In this document: one piece after another, positions 48,951 to 55,659 of the stretch | Numbering within the stretch: position 1 is the stretch's first letter | Layout of the letters: every line of letters begins with the position of its first letter | IMG/VR virus record: IMGVR_UViG_3300045772_000033 | Location: 1-64,000 of that record | DNA from: a virus | Length of the DNA stretch: 64,000 bases | Reading direction: 5' to 3' (one strand) | Position numbers and translations under genes: made by a program | Notes under the pieces: model-generated | Databases searched by the model: none | What the model saw: the letters and a program-made list of their open reading frames with translations, nothing else | What the model was told of the DNA's origin: nothing

Positions 48951-49513
48951 TTCGCATCCTTCCTGCACTTCGGGCACTCGCCGCCAGTGTCGATACGCCA
49001 ACTGTGATCGCATGACGGCTGTACTACTGGCAAGGTTGCACGTTCTTGGAGCATGGCGTTCATGGCCGCAAGAACGTCTTTGTGCGTGGGTTTGTTGACG
49101 TCCTCATGCAACATCGAAATGACGAAGTGTAGCTTGTCCACATCACGCTCGGTAAACGGCGCTGTCAGCCGCTCGACCTGGGCCTCTGCTTTCTCGGCGC
49201 GGGCCGTGAGAGCCTTTATCCTTTGTGTTGCCAGTTCTTCCCATTTTTCACACGCTTGCCATTTCTGCTCCACCAGTTCGATAAACTGTTCTGCCGTCAG
49301 AGGTTCATCAGTGAAGCCTCCCATAGCATCTACAGCGTGTGCGATGAGCGTTGCGTTCTCAGCCTTGAGCGCGGCGACTTGCGCTTCCAGCACATCCAAA
49401 TACGCGGATGCTTCCATAGATTCAAACTCGCTCAGAGAGCAAATAGACTTTCTGAGAAAGTCGAACATCTCTGCGGTTGTGATTGGGCGGCGTGTAACTT
49501 TCAACTCAGCCAT
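48947..49513 (-). CDS. coiled-coil protein with C-terminal zinc knuckle
   Basis: 188 aa from ATG 49513. Long helical middle (LDVLEAQVAALKAENATLIA; RIKALTARAEKAEAQVERLT) suggests a coiled coil. C-terminal CDHSWRIDTGGECPKCRK has C-x-H and C-x2-C, a likely zinc site. Function unknown. Confidence 0.5.
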   Translation of the reverse strand: MAELKVTRRPITTAEMFDFLRKSICSLSEFESMEASAYLDVLEAQVAALKAENATLIAHAVDAMGGFTDEPLTAEQFIELVEQKWQACEKWEELATQRIKALTARAEKAEAQVERLTAPFTERDVDKLHFVISMLHEDVNKPTHKDVLAAMNAMLQERATLPVVQPSCDHSWRIDTGGECPKCRKDAK

Positions 49514-49515
49514 TG

Positions 49516-49971
49516 TCAATCCTCCAACTTGAAACTCGTTGTGCGGTAAGCTGCTTTGTTGCGCAGGAGGATGGCCGCTCCGGTAAAGGTCACGCGGGTC
49601 AGCTTCCACACCTCTGCCCGCATATCTTCCACCAGCGCGTCGGCCATCTCGTAACTCATGCCATAATCCGCTGATGCCGAGATCGAATCAATGATAGCGG
49701 CGCAATCGCGCTTGAACAGGTATCCAGCGATGATAAGCTCATTGCCGCGAATCTCAGCGGAGTCGATAACGCCAATTTTGTGGGCAGCATCGTGTCCTGT
49801 CCAATCGCCGCGGCTATTGACGCCCATCCCGATCAGAGATTCCAGAGCGTCTTTTGCTGCTTGCTTGGTAAGTAGGACACGATGTCCGCGACCGCCAGAA
49901 GGCGCCGTGTCGCTGGGAGTATCTAAAATCGTCAACACTCCCGAAAACGGTGCTTTGTTCGGATGAGTCAC
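49516..49971 (-). CDS. prohead-protease-like or hypothetical protein
   Basis: 151 aa from GTG 49971, which overlaps the previous stop and has GGAGG at good spacing; an in-frame ATG at 50010 is possible. FSGVLTILDTPSDTAPSGGR, then IDSAEIRGNELIIAGYLFKR and MRAEVWKLTRVTFTGAAILL, resemble the core strands of phage prohead-protease-like proteins, including the F-T-G-A-A end. A clear catalytic Ser-His pair cannot be assigned by eye, and it lies in the early operon, not the head module. Confidence 0.45.
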   Translation of the reverse strand: MTHPNKAPFSGVLTILDTPSDTAPSGGRGHRVLLTKQAAKDALESLIGMGVNSRGDWTGHDAAHKIGVIDSAEIRGNELIIAGYLFKRDCAAIIDSISASADYGMSYEMADALVEDMRAEVWKLTRVTFTGAAILLRNKAAYRTTSFKLED

Positions 49972-50087
49972 AGCCACCTCCACAGCGCCCAGATGATGAG
50001 CGCCGCCCACATAATCAGGCTAATGATGCAGCCGAAGCAGATGCCACGAGCCGCGCTGAGCGGGTCAGGGTAGATTCCAGGTGTCAT
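49968..50087 (-). CDS. 39-aa membrane protein
   Basis: MTPGIYPDPLSAARGICFGC leads into a hydrophobic segment (IISLIMWAALIIWALWRWL). Stop overlaps the next start; its own start overlaps the upstream gene's end. A small phage membrane peptide. Confidence 0.5.
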   Translation of the reverse strand: MTPGIYPDPLSAARGICFGCIISLIMWAALIIWALWRWL

Positions 50088-50290
50088 TTCGCGCCTCCGT
50101 GCGCTGTGCCGGATCGTCCGGCGGGCGTGGGCTGGCCGTCTATGCGGCGCTTATGCTCATCATTCACGATGATCCTGATGCAATCTAAATCGCTTTGCCT
50201 CATCTCGTGAATGTTCCCGATTATGAGCGTCGATCCCCAATCAGCCTTTTCAGCGGCAGTGCGCTGCATAAAGCCCATGTGTTCTTTCAT
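50084..50290 (-). CDS. small hypothetical protein
   Basis: 68 aa, preceded by GGGAGGA. GNIHEMRQSDLDCIRIIVND is a helical/strand core, with a polar Pro/Gly end. No family; ATGA overlap with the upstream gene. Confidence 0.5.
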   Translation of the reverse strand: MKEHMGFMQRTAAEKADWGSTLIIGNIHEMRQSDLDCIRIIVNDEHKRRIDGQPTPAGRSGTAHGGAK

Positions 50291-50448
50291 TTTTTGTTTC
50301 CTCCCTTGAGAGCGATCACCTGTTTAGCTAGGATGAGCGCCGCCGCTTTCATTTGCATATACGGCATAAGCACGAGGCCAGGGTGTTCGGTTACGGCCTG
50401 TTCAACGGCCTCCTGCAAAAGATTGTGCGATTCGTGATCGTATTCCAT
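50287..50448 (-). CDS. 53-aa hypothetical protein
   Basis: Helical peptide (MEYDHESHNLLQEAVEQAVT; MKAAALILAKQVIALKGG). Stop shares ATGA with the next gene; GGAG lies upstream. No family. Confidence 0.45.
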   Translation of the reverse strand: MEYDHESHNLLQEAVEQAVTEHPGLVLMPYMQMKAAALILAKQVIALKGGNKK

Positions 50449-50490
50449 TTTTTCTGCTCCTTATGCGGTTGAGTACCGCTGTCCTGATGG

Positions 50491-50607
50491 TTATGCTTGA
50501 GCAACGCCGAAAATCTGCGCGTAATAGTCTCCAAGGCTAGGAGCACCATCAACCTCGTAGTGGTATCCCTTGCGTCCATACGTGCGCTCGCGCGCCGGGC
50601 TATCCAC
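50491..50607 (-). CDS. 38-aa hypothetical protein (GTG start)
   Basis: Begins at a GTG overlapping the stop of the Lar-like gene. VDSPARERTYGRKGYHYEVD then a hydrophilic end with aromatic residues. No family; supported only by the overlap and a clean frame. Confidence 0.35.
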   Translation of the reverse strand: MDSPARERTYGRKGYHYEVDGAPSLGDYYAQIFGVAQA

Positions 50608-50794
50608 GGCGGGTCCATAGCGCCAGCGCAGTTGCCCGGTCCTTCTGTGAGTTGATCGTGCAGCCGCATTGAAGGTTGTTGCACTTGACCCAGCAGACAG
50701 AATCACCATATCTGGGCTGATCCTCGTGCAGGAACGCCTCGTCTCCGCACAACGGACAGGCTGCCGCTTTTGCGCGTGTCACTACAATTTTCAT
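50600..50794 (-). CDS. Lar-like zinc-ribbon protein (restriction alleviation candidate)
   Basis: 64 aa, GGAGGAAG upstream. ACPLCGDEAFLHEDQPRY then CWVKCNNLQCGCTINSQKD and ALALWTRR follow the Lar-family layout: a C-x2-C knuckle, a W-V-x-C strand, a C-G knuckle and A-x-x-x-W-N/T-R-R. Lar proteins modulate type I restriction in E. coli and Rac prophage. The match is to the pattern only. Confidence 0.6.
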   Translation of the reverse strand: MKIVVTRAKAAACPLCGDEAFLHEDQPRYGDSVCWVKCNNLQCGCTINSQKDRATALALWTRRG

Positions 50795-50806
50795 CGATCT
50801 TCCTCC

Positions 50807-51028
50807 TCATCCTTCTCTCAGAACATCGTCCAAACCCTGCCACGTCGCCTGAGTCCGGCTCTCGTGGTCTTCGTCCCAGGCGCCGAGCATCGAGACCAGA
50901 TCCCTCTCGGTCGCCGGCGCCCCGCCGTGCCCAAAGAATCGGGCCTCGTGCTTGCGCAAGGCGGCGACCCATTCGGGCGGGCTAATCGGCGCCGGCGGGG
51001 GCGTGGGATAACCGTGTTGTCTGGGCAT
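50807..51028 (-). CDS. small hypothetical protein
   Basis: 73 aa. Pro-rich N-terminus (YPTPPPAPISPPEW), then charged helix (VAALRKHEARFFGH) and an acidic C-terminus. Start overlaps the upstream stop (TGATG). No family. Confidence 0.45.
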   Translation of the reverse strand: MPRQHGYPTPPPAPISPPEWVAALRKHEARFFGHGGAPATERDLVSMLGAWDEDHESRTQATWQGLDDVLREG

Positions 51029-51225
51029 CAGGAGGCATCCTTGGTCTTTGCTGTCTTCTCTGCCTTCTCCGCCCGCTCTGCCCGCTCATCAGCCAGCTTC
51101 TTCTGGATCGCCTGGACCTTCCCGACCACGTCCGGCCAATTGACTGGCGGCCGCGCGCCGGGCGGATCTGCCGGCTGCGGCGGAGCAAGAATGGAATCGT
51201 TTGGGCCATTGATTTGATCGGTCAT
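51028..51225 (-). CDS. small hypothetical protein
   Basis: 65 aa. Pro-rich start (ILAPPQPADPPGARPP) and highly charged helical end (ADERAERAEKAEKTAKTKD), probably a coiled coil. ATGA overlap with the preceding gene; no strong ribosome-binding site, so translation is probably coupled. Confidence 0.4.
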   Translation of the reverse strand: MTDQINGPNDSILAPPQPADPPGARPPVNWPDVVGKVQAIQKKLADERAERAEKAEKTAKTKDAS

Positions 51226-51485
51226 TTGTATGCGTGCCCAACGCAAACTGGCCTCCGAGAGCTCCGATCGATCCCGCCACGAAGGTCCGCAGCATAGCCA
51301 TAAAACTCCGCGCGGTTGACTCTGACGACTTGACTGTTCTTCACGTCGTCCAGGCAGTCCAGGCAGTCCTGGCAATCGCGACGAGTAGCCTGATCCGGCA
51401 TTGGCTCGAAATGAACCGACGGACGATGACGCCCGGCCTCGAACTTCTTCTTCTTCTTCTTCTTCTTTACTGCTTTGACTTTCAT
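51222..51485 (-). CDS. hypothetical protein with poly-Lys and Cys motif
   Basis: 87 aa from ATG 51485, GGAGG upstream. It starts with a run of eight Lys codons (AAG repeats) followed by a Cys/Asp stretch (RDCQDCLDCLDD). The AAG repeat is a microsatellite prone to slippage. No family. Confidence 0.4.
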   Translation of the reverse strand: MKVKAVKKKKKKKKFEAGRHRPSVHFEPMPDQATRRDCQDCLDCLDDVKNSQVVRVNRAEFYGYAADLRGGIDRSSRRPVCVGHAYK

Positions 51486-51505
51486 ACCAGTCCTCCAATT
51501 CCTTA

Positions 51506-51534
51506 ACGCTATCACCCTTTTTCATTCTTGTCAA
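51506..51534 (-). promoter_or_regulatory. promoter for the downstream small-gene operon
   Basis: TTGACA (51534-51529) and TAGCGT (51511-51506) are 17 bases apart on the - strand, between the AlpA-like gene and the small-gene operon. The -35 is a perfect consensus. It would drive 51485 and the genes below it. Confidence 0.5.
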
Positions 51535-51536
51535 TA

Positions 51537-51743
51537 CTATCTCACAATTTTTCTTGGCCGGACGAATTCCACGGCAACGCGGCGGTCGTTCTCGTATCGC
51601 TCCACATCCTTCTCGCGGTAGACCACGCGCCGGCCCAGCTTGACGTAGGGGCAGCCCTTCCCCTGGCTGCGCAGGTTGGCGAGGTAGCCGCGGGAGGTCA
51701 GCCAACGTGCTGCGAGCTGATCAGATGTGAGGATATGGCTCAC
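51537..51743 (-). CDS. AlpA/excisionase-like helix-turn-helix protein
   Basis: 68 aa. LTSDQLAARWLTSRGYLANL, then GKGCPYVKLGRRVVYREKDV and ERYENDRR, is the winged helix-turn-helix of AlpA/MerR-type excisionase proteins. It overlaps the methyltransferase (ATGA) and precedes the 51506 promoter, so it may regulate the small-gene operon. Confidence 0.72.
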   Translation of the reverse strand: MSHILTSDQLAARWLTSRGYLANLRSQGKGCPYVKLGRRVVYREKDVERYENDRRVAVEFVRPRKIVR

Positions 51744-52324
51744 GAGAATACCTCCGCGAGAAGACGCGGTTTTTTGAGCGGACAGTAGATTGTCTCGCCC
51801 TCATAGCACTCTTTCCATTCGATGTTTATCCAGACCGTCCATAGAACTTCCATCGTAGGACTGCCTGACTTCGCCCCAAACAGGAAATCCGGCCTCCAAG
51901 TCAAAGGTAAAACCATCTGCGGCTGAATCTCTTGGAAGAGTTTTAGACGTGATGCGCTGTGCCAGTATTGACTCTTGAGCAAGAACGCAAACCCACAACG
52001 AGGCTTCAACTCCTTTGCATGACGAATAAACTCCTCGGCTGCACAGAATGGCGGGTTGGTAACGATGAACGATTCAGGACACTCCTTTGTCTCCAAAAAG
52101 TTTGTCCCAGTCTGAATGTCCGTGCCTCGCACATTATAACCATTGCCCCGAAGTACACCCACCATCTTCCCATCGCCACAAGCCGGTTCCCATATCGTGT
52201 GTTCCTTGGGAATATCAAGAAAGTCGATTAATGCCTGCGTCACATTGGAGGGAGTAGGAAAGAAGTCGGTTGCTGGCCGATCACGCCAGTTAGCAGAGGA
52301 TGAATTAGCTAAAGTCACTGTCAT
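51740..52324 (-). CDS. adenine-specific DNA methyltransferase (Dam-like)
   Basis: 194 aa from ATG 52324 (ATGA overlap with the ChaB-like gene). DFFPTPSNVTQALIDFLDIP is followed by motif I (TIWEPACGDGKMVGVL) and motif IV with the catalytic NPPF (SFIVTNPPFCAAEEFIRHAK). The order is that of small phage N6-adenine methyltransferases. It could protect phage DNA from host restriction. Both catalytic motifs are intact. Confidence 0.85.
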   Translation of the reverse strand: MTVTLANSSSANWRDRPATDFFPTPSNVTQALIDFLDIPKEHTIWEPACGDGKMVGVLRGNGYNVRGTDIQTGTNFLETKECPESFIVTNPPFCAAEEFIRHAKELKPRCGFAFLLKSQYWHSASRLKLFQEIQPQMVLPLTWRPDFLFGAKSGSPTMEVLWTVWINIEWKECYEGETIYCPLKKPRLLAEVFS

Positions 52325-52488
52325 ACGCAACCCTCGAATTCTCTTAAACGAGGAAAAGACTTTTGGATGATGGCCCAGGCTTCAGCATCCGCTGCTTCCT
52401 CGGTGCCGCCGCCGTTAATTGCATCAGAAAAAGATTGCACCCACAGTGCGTTTTCTTCTTCCGTCAAAACTGCTTTCGCCAAGCTCAT
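52321..52488 (-). CDS. ChaB-like small protein
   Basis: 55 aa. Four-base overlaps at both ends. LTEEENALWVQSFSDAINGG and TEEAADAEAWAIIQKSFP match the ChaB pattern (L-P-x-x-x-x-x-x-W ... A-F ... A-x-A-W). ChaB-like proteins in phages have no firm function. Confidence 0.6.
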   Translation of the reverse strand: MSLAKAVLTEEENALWVQSFSDAINGGGTEEAADAEAWAIIQKSFPRLREFEGCV

Positions 52489-54689
52489 TCCGCCCATGGA
52501 ACTTCACCCCCGATGTATTTTTCAAATTCCTTGCGCATGGTATCCAGAGACCCTTTGAAGTACGCATAGCTCGTGTCACCTTCCTTCAGGCGCGCGCCGC
52601 CGATCTTTTTCTTCTCGAAGCTCGGCGCCATCTGGCGGAGGATTTTCCCGAAGTTCACGTCGTTGGGCAGGCGGCCCTTGATGTTGCGATTCCCAACCCA
52701 TCGGCGAAGGGCATCCCTGAGCCGGTTGGTTGGAATTGAATCCGGCCATTCCCCACCCCAGTCGCCGCCGGCGATCAGCCCGGCCGCCAGGGTGTCGTAC
52801 CACCACTGGGGAACAGGCTCCAGAGACGATATTTTCTGAGAGACGAGGCCGACCGTGTTGGGTGCCAGGTTCACGTCCTGGGTGATCTTGTAGTCCATCA
52901 GGTAGCGCAGCAAATGCGCGGCTCCGCCGCGCTCGTCCAAGCCCAGGCGCATCTCCATGAAATACTCCCTGTCCTGCTTGCGGCCCTCGCCGACCTCGAA
53001 GACCGCCCAGCGGCGCTCGTCGGCACTGGCCGGCACCAGCCACTCCTCGTTGCCAATCACGACCACCCTGGTCAGGTTCCGAACCGTGAAGGACTCCTTG
53101 CCTTTCAACTCGATCAGGTGTTCCGTGCCGGTCACCAGATCCTTGACGACGCCCTCGGCTTCTTTGTCTCCAGACCAAAAGGCCTCGTCGAGAATGAACA
53201 GCAAGCACCGTTGCAAATGTGAGGTAAAATTGCCAACCAAATACCGGCGGCGGGATGTGGTCATGGCATGGCCGCCCAGCAGCTTGCTGACGCGCTCGAC
53301 CAGCGCGTTCTTGCCCACACCCTTGCCGCCGCGGAAGACAACCGCCACCAGAGGCTTCTCGTAAGGCTTCTGGATCAGGTGAGCGAACCAGCAGGTGAGC
53401 CAATCGGCCAGATTCTTGTCCCGGCTGCAAATGTTCTCGAAGAGGTGCTCTTTCCATCGCTCGACCATTGGGTGCAGAGGCACGCCGGAACCTGCCGCGG
53501 CGGACGCGGGTGCCGGTTCCACGGCGAAGCCGCGCCACAGATTGAACCAGCGCGGCCCAGCGTCTATCTCAGGCTCGAAGACCAGGCCGTCGAAGTTCCT
53601 GCGGCCCTTCCACTCCATCCACATCTGGGCAGTGGGTTTGGACTTGTCGCCGCACTGCAACTTGTTGGCTGCGTGAATGTCCAGAAAGGACTGCTTGTTC
53701 ATCAAATGGAAGGCATAGTCGCCCTTGCGATCCGTGGTCTCCCAGAGGATGTTCCCGGTGCCCCCGGCAAAAACGAAGGCGAAATTCTTGTTCAGCTTCG
53801 TGAGGGGGTGAATGCCCTCCGGCTGGTCGCTTTCAGGTGTTTCCTCCACTGGAGGAAACACAGCTTCCGGGGCTTGTATGCCTTGTGGCTCTTTTCCGTA
53901 TCGGAATGCGTTGCGAACTTTCGTTTCGAGTTCTTCGTGGCTCCATGGGGGAAAGCAACGCTCGTTCCAAGGAGCCATCAACTCAAGCGCCTGGTCGGCA
54001 TCGCAGCCAAGATCCTTCAGATGCGCAGCCACCTTGAAGGTCTCAGCGTCGCCGCCCTGGCCTTCGGTCGCTATTGGGGCATAGGCTGCGAGCCATGCCT
54101 GAGCGCGCTGCGCGGCGCGCTCAGGCTCGACGCCGGGGAGAGGCTCGGCTGAGGCGTCGGCGCGGCTGCGGGCGGCGCCAAGGCGGGCGACAAGCCAGTC
54201 TGGGGCCGGTACGGGAGGAATCTTGTTAGTAACCTCGTAGGGCTTGCCGTCGATGATACTGCCTGGGCCTAAAACATATCCGCCGAGGCTGCGGATGTCG
54301 AGGCCTTGGCCGAGGGTGTCGGTGCCCTGCCTCAAGGCCTTGGGAGTCCGGTAGTACAGGTGCTGGCCGCCCGATGGTGTGGAAACAGTGAACGTGGCGG
54401 GCAGCTCGAATCCTTCAAGATCGAGGTTGAGGAGGCTCAGGTCGCCGCGCTTGCCGGCCTTCACGTCCACGTCCACGACCACCAGCGCCTCGTCCGCAGC
54501 GAAGTGGGATGTGGAGATGCCCACGTTTTTCGGACGTCCGTTCCACCAGGATTCGACCCGCTTCGGGTCCGTGGTCGCCCGATTGGGGAAGTCCTTGATC
54601 GCTGGCAACTTGCCATTTTCAGCGCATGGGAAAACCTGAAACCCACTGGCGGCCAGACGCAACGCGAATTCTGATTGAGGCGTGGTCAT
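52485..54689 (-). CDS. primase-polymerase / helicase fusion
   Basis: 734 aa. The N-terminal AEP (Prim-Pol) domain has FALRLAASGFQVFPCAENGK, metal-binding VVVDVDVKAGKRG and STPSGGQHLYYRTP. A linker follows. The C-terminal DUF5906-type superfamily-3 helicase has Walker A (FRGGKGVGKNALVERV), Walker B (CLLFILDEAFW) and a sensor-like VVVIGNEEWLVPASADERRW. It synthesises primers and unwinds DNA at the phage origin. Full set of motifs present. ATG 54689 is fixed by the ATGA overlap. Confidence 0.9.
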   Translation of the reverse strand: MTTPQSEFALRLAASGFQVFPCAENGKLPAIKDFPNRATTDPKRVESWWNGRPKNVGISTSHFAADEALVVVDVDVKAGKRGDLSLLNLDLEGFELPATFTVSTPSGGQHLYYRTPKALRQGTDTLGQGLDIRSLGGYVLGPGSIIDGKPYEVTNKIPPVPAPDWLVARLGAARSRADASAEPLPGVEPERAAQRAQAWLAAYAPIATEGQGGDAETFKVAAHLKDLGCDADQALELMAPWNERCFPPWSHEELETKVRNAFRYGKEPQGIQAPEAVFPPVEETPESDQPEGIHPLTKLNKNFAFVFAGGTGNILWETTDRKGDYAFHLMNKQSFLDIHAANKLQCGDKSKPTAQMWMEWKGRRNFDGLVFEPEIDAGPRWFNLWRGFAVEPAPASAAAGSGVPLHPMVERWKEHLFENICSRDKNLADWLTCWFAHLIQKPYEKPLVAVVFRGGKGVGKNALVERVSKLLGGHAMTTSRRRYLVGNFTSHLQRCLLFILDEAFWSGDKEAEGVVKDLVTGTEHLIELKGKESFTVRNLTRVVVIGNEEWLVPASADERRWAVFEVGEGRKQDREYFMEMRLGLDERGGAAHLLRYLMDYKITQDVNLAPNTVGLVSQKISSLEPVPQWWYDTLAAGLIAGGDWGGEWPDSIPTNRLRDALRRWVGNRNIKGRLPNDVNFGKILRQMAPSFEKKKIGGARLKEGDTSYAYFKGSLDTMRKEFEKYIGGEVPWAE

Positions 54690-54787
54690 GAGAGGATCTC
54701 CGCGAGAATGCGCTTGTGGGCCAGAGCGATGTAGTCCGGGTTCAATTCTATGCCGATAAAGTCCCTTTGGTGGCGCAGGATCTTCAT
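54686..54787 (-). CDS. 33-aa methyltransferase C-terminal fragment
   Basis: RDFIGIELNPDYIALAHKRI is the typical end of an N4/N6 DNA methyltransferase (R-x-F-I-G-I-E-L-x-x-x-Y-x-x-x-A-x-K-R-I). The catalytic motifs are missing, so it is a remnant, but it keeps perfect overlaps with its neighbours. Either a fossil of a deleted gene or a short protein kept for translational coupling. Confidence 0.5.
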   Translation of the reverse strand: MKILRHQRDFIGIELNPDYIALAHKRILAEILS

Positions 54788-55062
54788 CACTCACCCTGAG
54801 AAAAGTAAAATTCGAGCATTGCATTGAAAGCAACTGCCCCTAAATGCCCCTGCAAATCCCCCGTTTTGTCGTGCCTCATGCCGTCCTCGTAGAGCCACAG
54901 GTGCTGGTGGGCGTGGCGCAGGATCTCCGCCTTCTGGTGGCGCGGAATCCTGCGTTGCGGGCCACTCGCTTCAAAGGCGTCGGCGCCGAAAGCCTCATGG
55001 CCGATGCGGCCGATGTCATTCATAAGAGCGAGAAAATTGGGATCGAGGAATTCGTAGGTCAT
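54787..55062 (-). CDS. DUF5664-like protein (dNTP diphosphohydrolase-related?)
   Basis: 91 aa. RHAHQHLWLYEDGMRHD then DLQGHLGAVAFNAMLEFYF resembles the helical end of DUF5664 proteins, with H-x3-H and GHLGAVAFN. Some relatives hydrolyse dATP/dGTP. The shorter length leaves the activity doubtful. TGATG overlap with the next gene. Confidence 0.4.
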   Translation of the reverse strand: MTYEFLDPNFLALMNDIGRIGHEAFGADAFEASGPQRRIPRHQKAEILRHAHQHLWLYEDGMRHDKTGDLQGHLGAVAFNAMLEFYFSQGE

Positions 55063-55391
55063 TTTCCACCCACTTCCATAAACTCAACCGGAATGCCGAG
55101 CCCTTGAGCGATCTGAATCTCAGCCTGAACGCCTCTTGACTCCAGCCAGCCATCCATCTTGGCGACAATTAACTTTTCGCTTGCGCGGATGAACTCATGG
55201 TCGAACTTCTGCCAATAGTCCCAGCCGCGGGGCAGATCGCAGCGCACGGCAATCGGGTGCGTGTGCGCGATTGGGCAAAAGACGACAAGCCCTTGGGCCA
55301 TCAGGCCGCCGGCGATTCGGCACGCCTCTTCAAAGCGGGCCTCCTCGACGTTCTTATCGGGGTGCGAGTATGGGGTTGCGAGATAGATCAT
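55059..55391 (-). CDS. DUF1937 (nucleoside deoxyribosyltransferase-like)
   Basis: 110 aa from ATG 55391. MIYLATPYSHPDKNVEEARF, then GLVVFCPIAHTHPIAVRCDL and ASEKLIVAKMDGWLESRGVQ, match DUF1937, the phage family related to nucleoside 2-deoxyribosyltransferases. It may act in nucleotide metabolism or on N-glycosidic bonds. Upstream stop overlaps its ATG. Confidence 0.75.
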   Translation of the reverse strand: MIYLATPYSHPDKNVEEARFEEACRIAGGLMAQGLVVFCPIAHTHPIAVRCDLPRGWDYWQKFDHEFIRASEKLIVAKMDGWLESRGVQAEIQIAQGLGIPVEFMEVGGK

Positions 55392-55546
55392 TGAAACCCC
55401 TTCTTCGGGTCCGGCTTGTACCGCTCCCCACATTTGCTGCAATATGCCTCGCGCTCCTCGAAGTCAAACAGGATGCGCTCGCCGGGGTCTATGTCGCGGG
55501 TACAGGAGACGCATTCTCCTTTGAATTTTGCTGTGATCCAGTTCAT
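55388..55546 (-). CDS. 52-aa zinc-ribbon protein
   Basis: GECVSCTRDIDPGERILFDF and YCSKCGERYK form two C-x2-C pairs in the layout of phage zinc ribbons with a short beta hairpin. Preceded by AACGGAGG in the end of the upstream gene; overlaps on both sides. Confidence 0.55.
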   Translation of the reverse strand: MNWITAKFKGECVSCTRDIDPGERILFDFEEREAYCSKCGERYKPDPKKGFQ

Positions 55547-55650
55547 CGATTTTTGTCCTCCGTTGCCATGATGAATTTGTGCGTGGCCACCGCTTCCTTT
55601 TTTCGGATAGCCGCTTTAGCTCGCTTTGCCTTGCGATTTCCCTTGTACAT
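55543..55650 (-). CDS. 35-aa basic protein
   Basis: MYKGNRKAKRAKAAIRKKEA then a polar end. Directly downstream of the polymerase gene and overlapping the next start. No family; likely a genuine small gene by overlap. Confidence 0.45.
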   Translation of the reverse strand: MYKGNRKAKRAKAAIRKKEAVATHKFIMATEDKNR

Positions 55651-55659
55651 CTCGGCCCC

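Noticed and set aside
51028-51705. Long - strand ORF through the small-gene region
   Set aside because: Its poly-Glu part is the other frame of the AAG repeat, and the upstream part overlaps the promoter and the AlpA-like gene.
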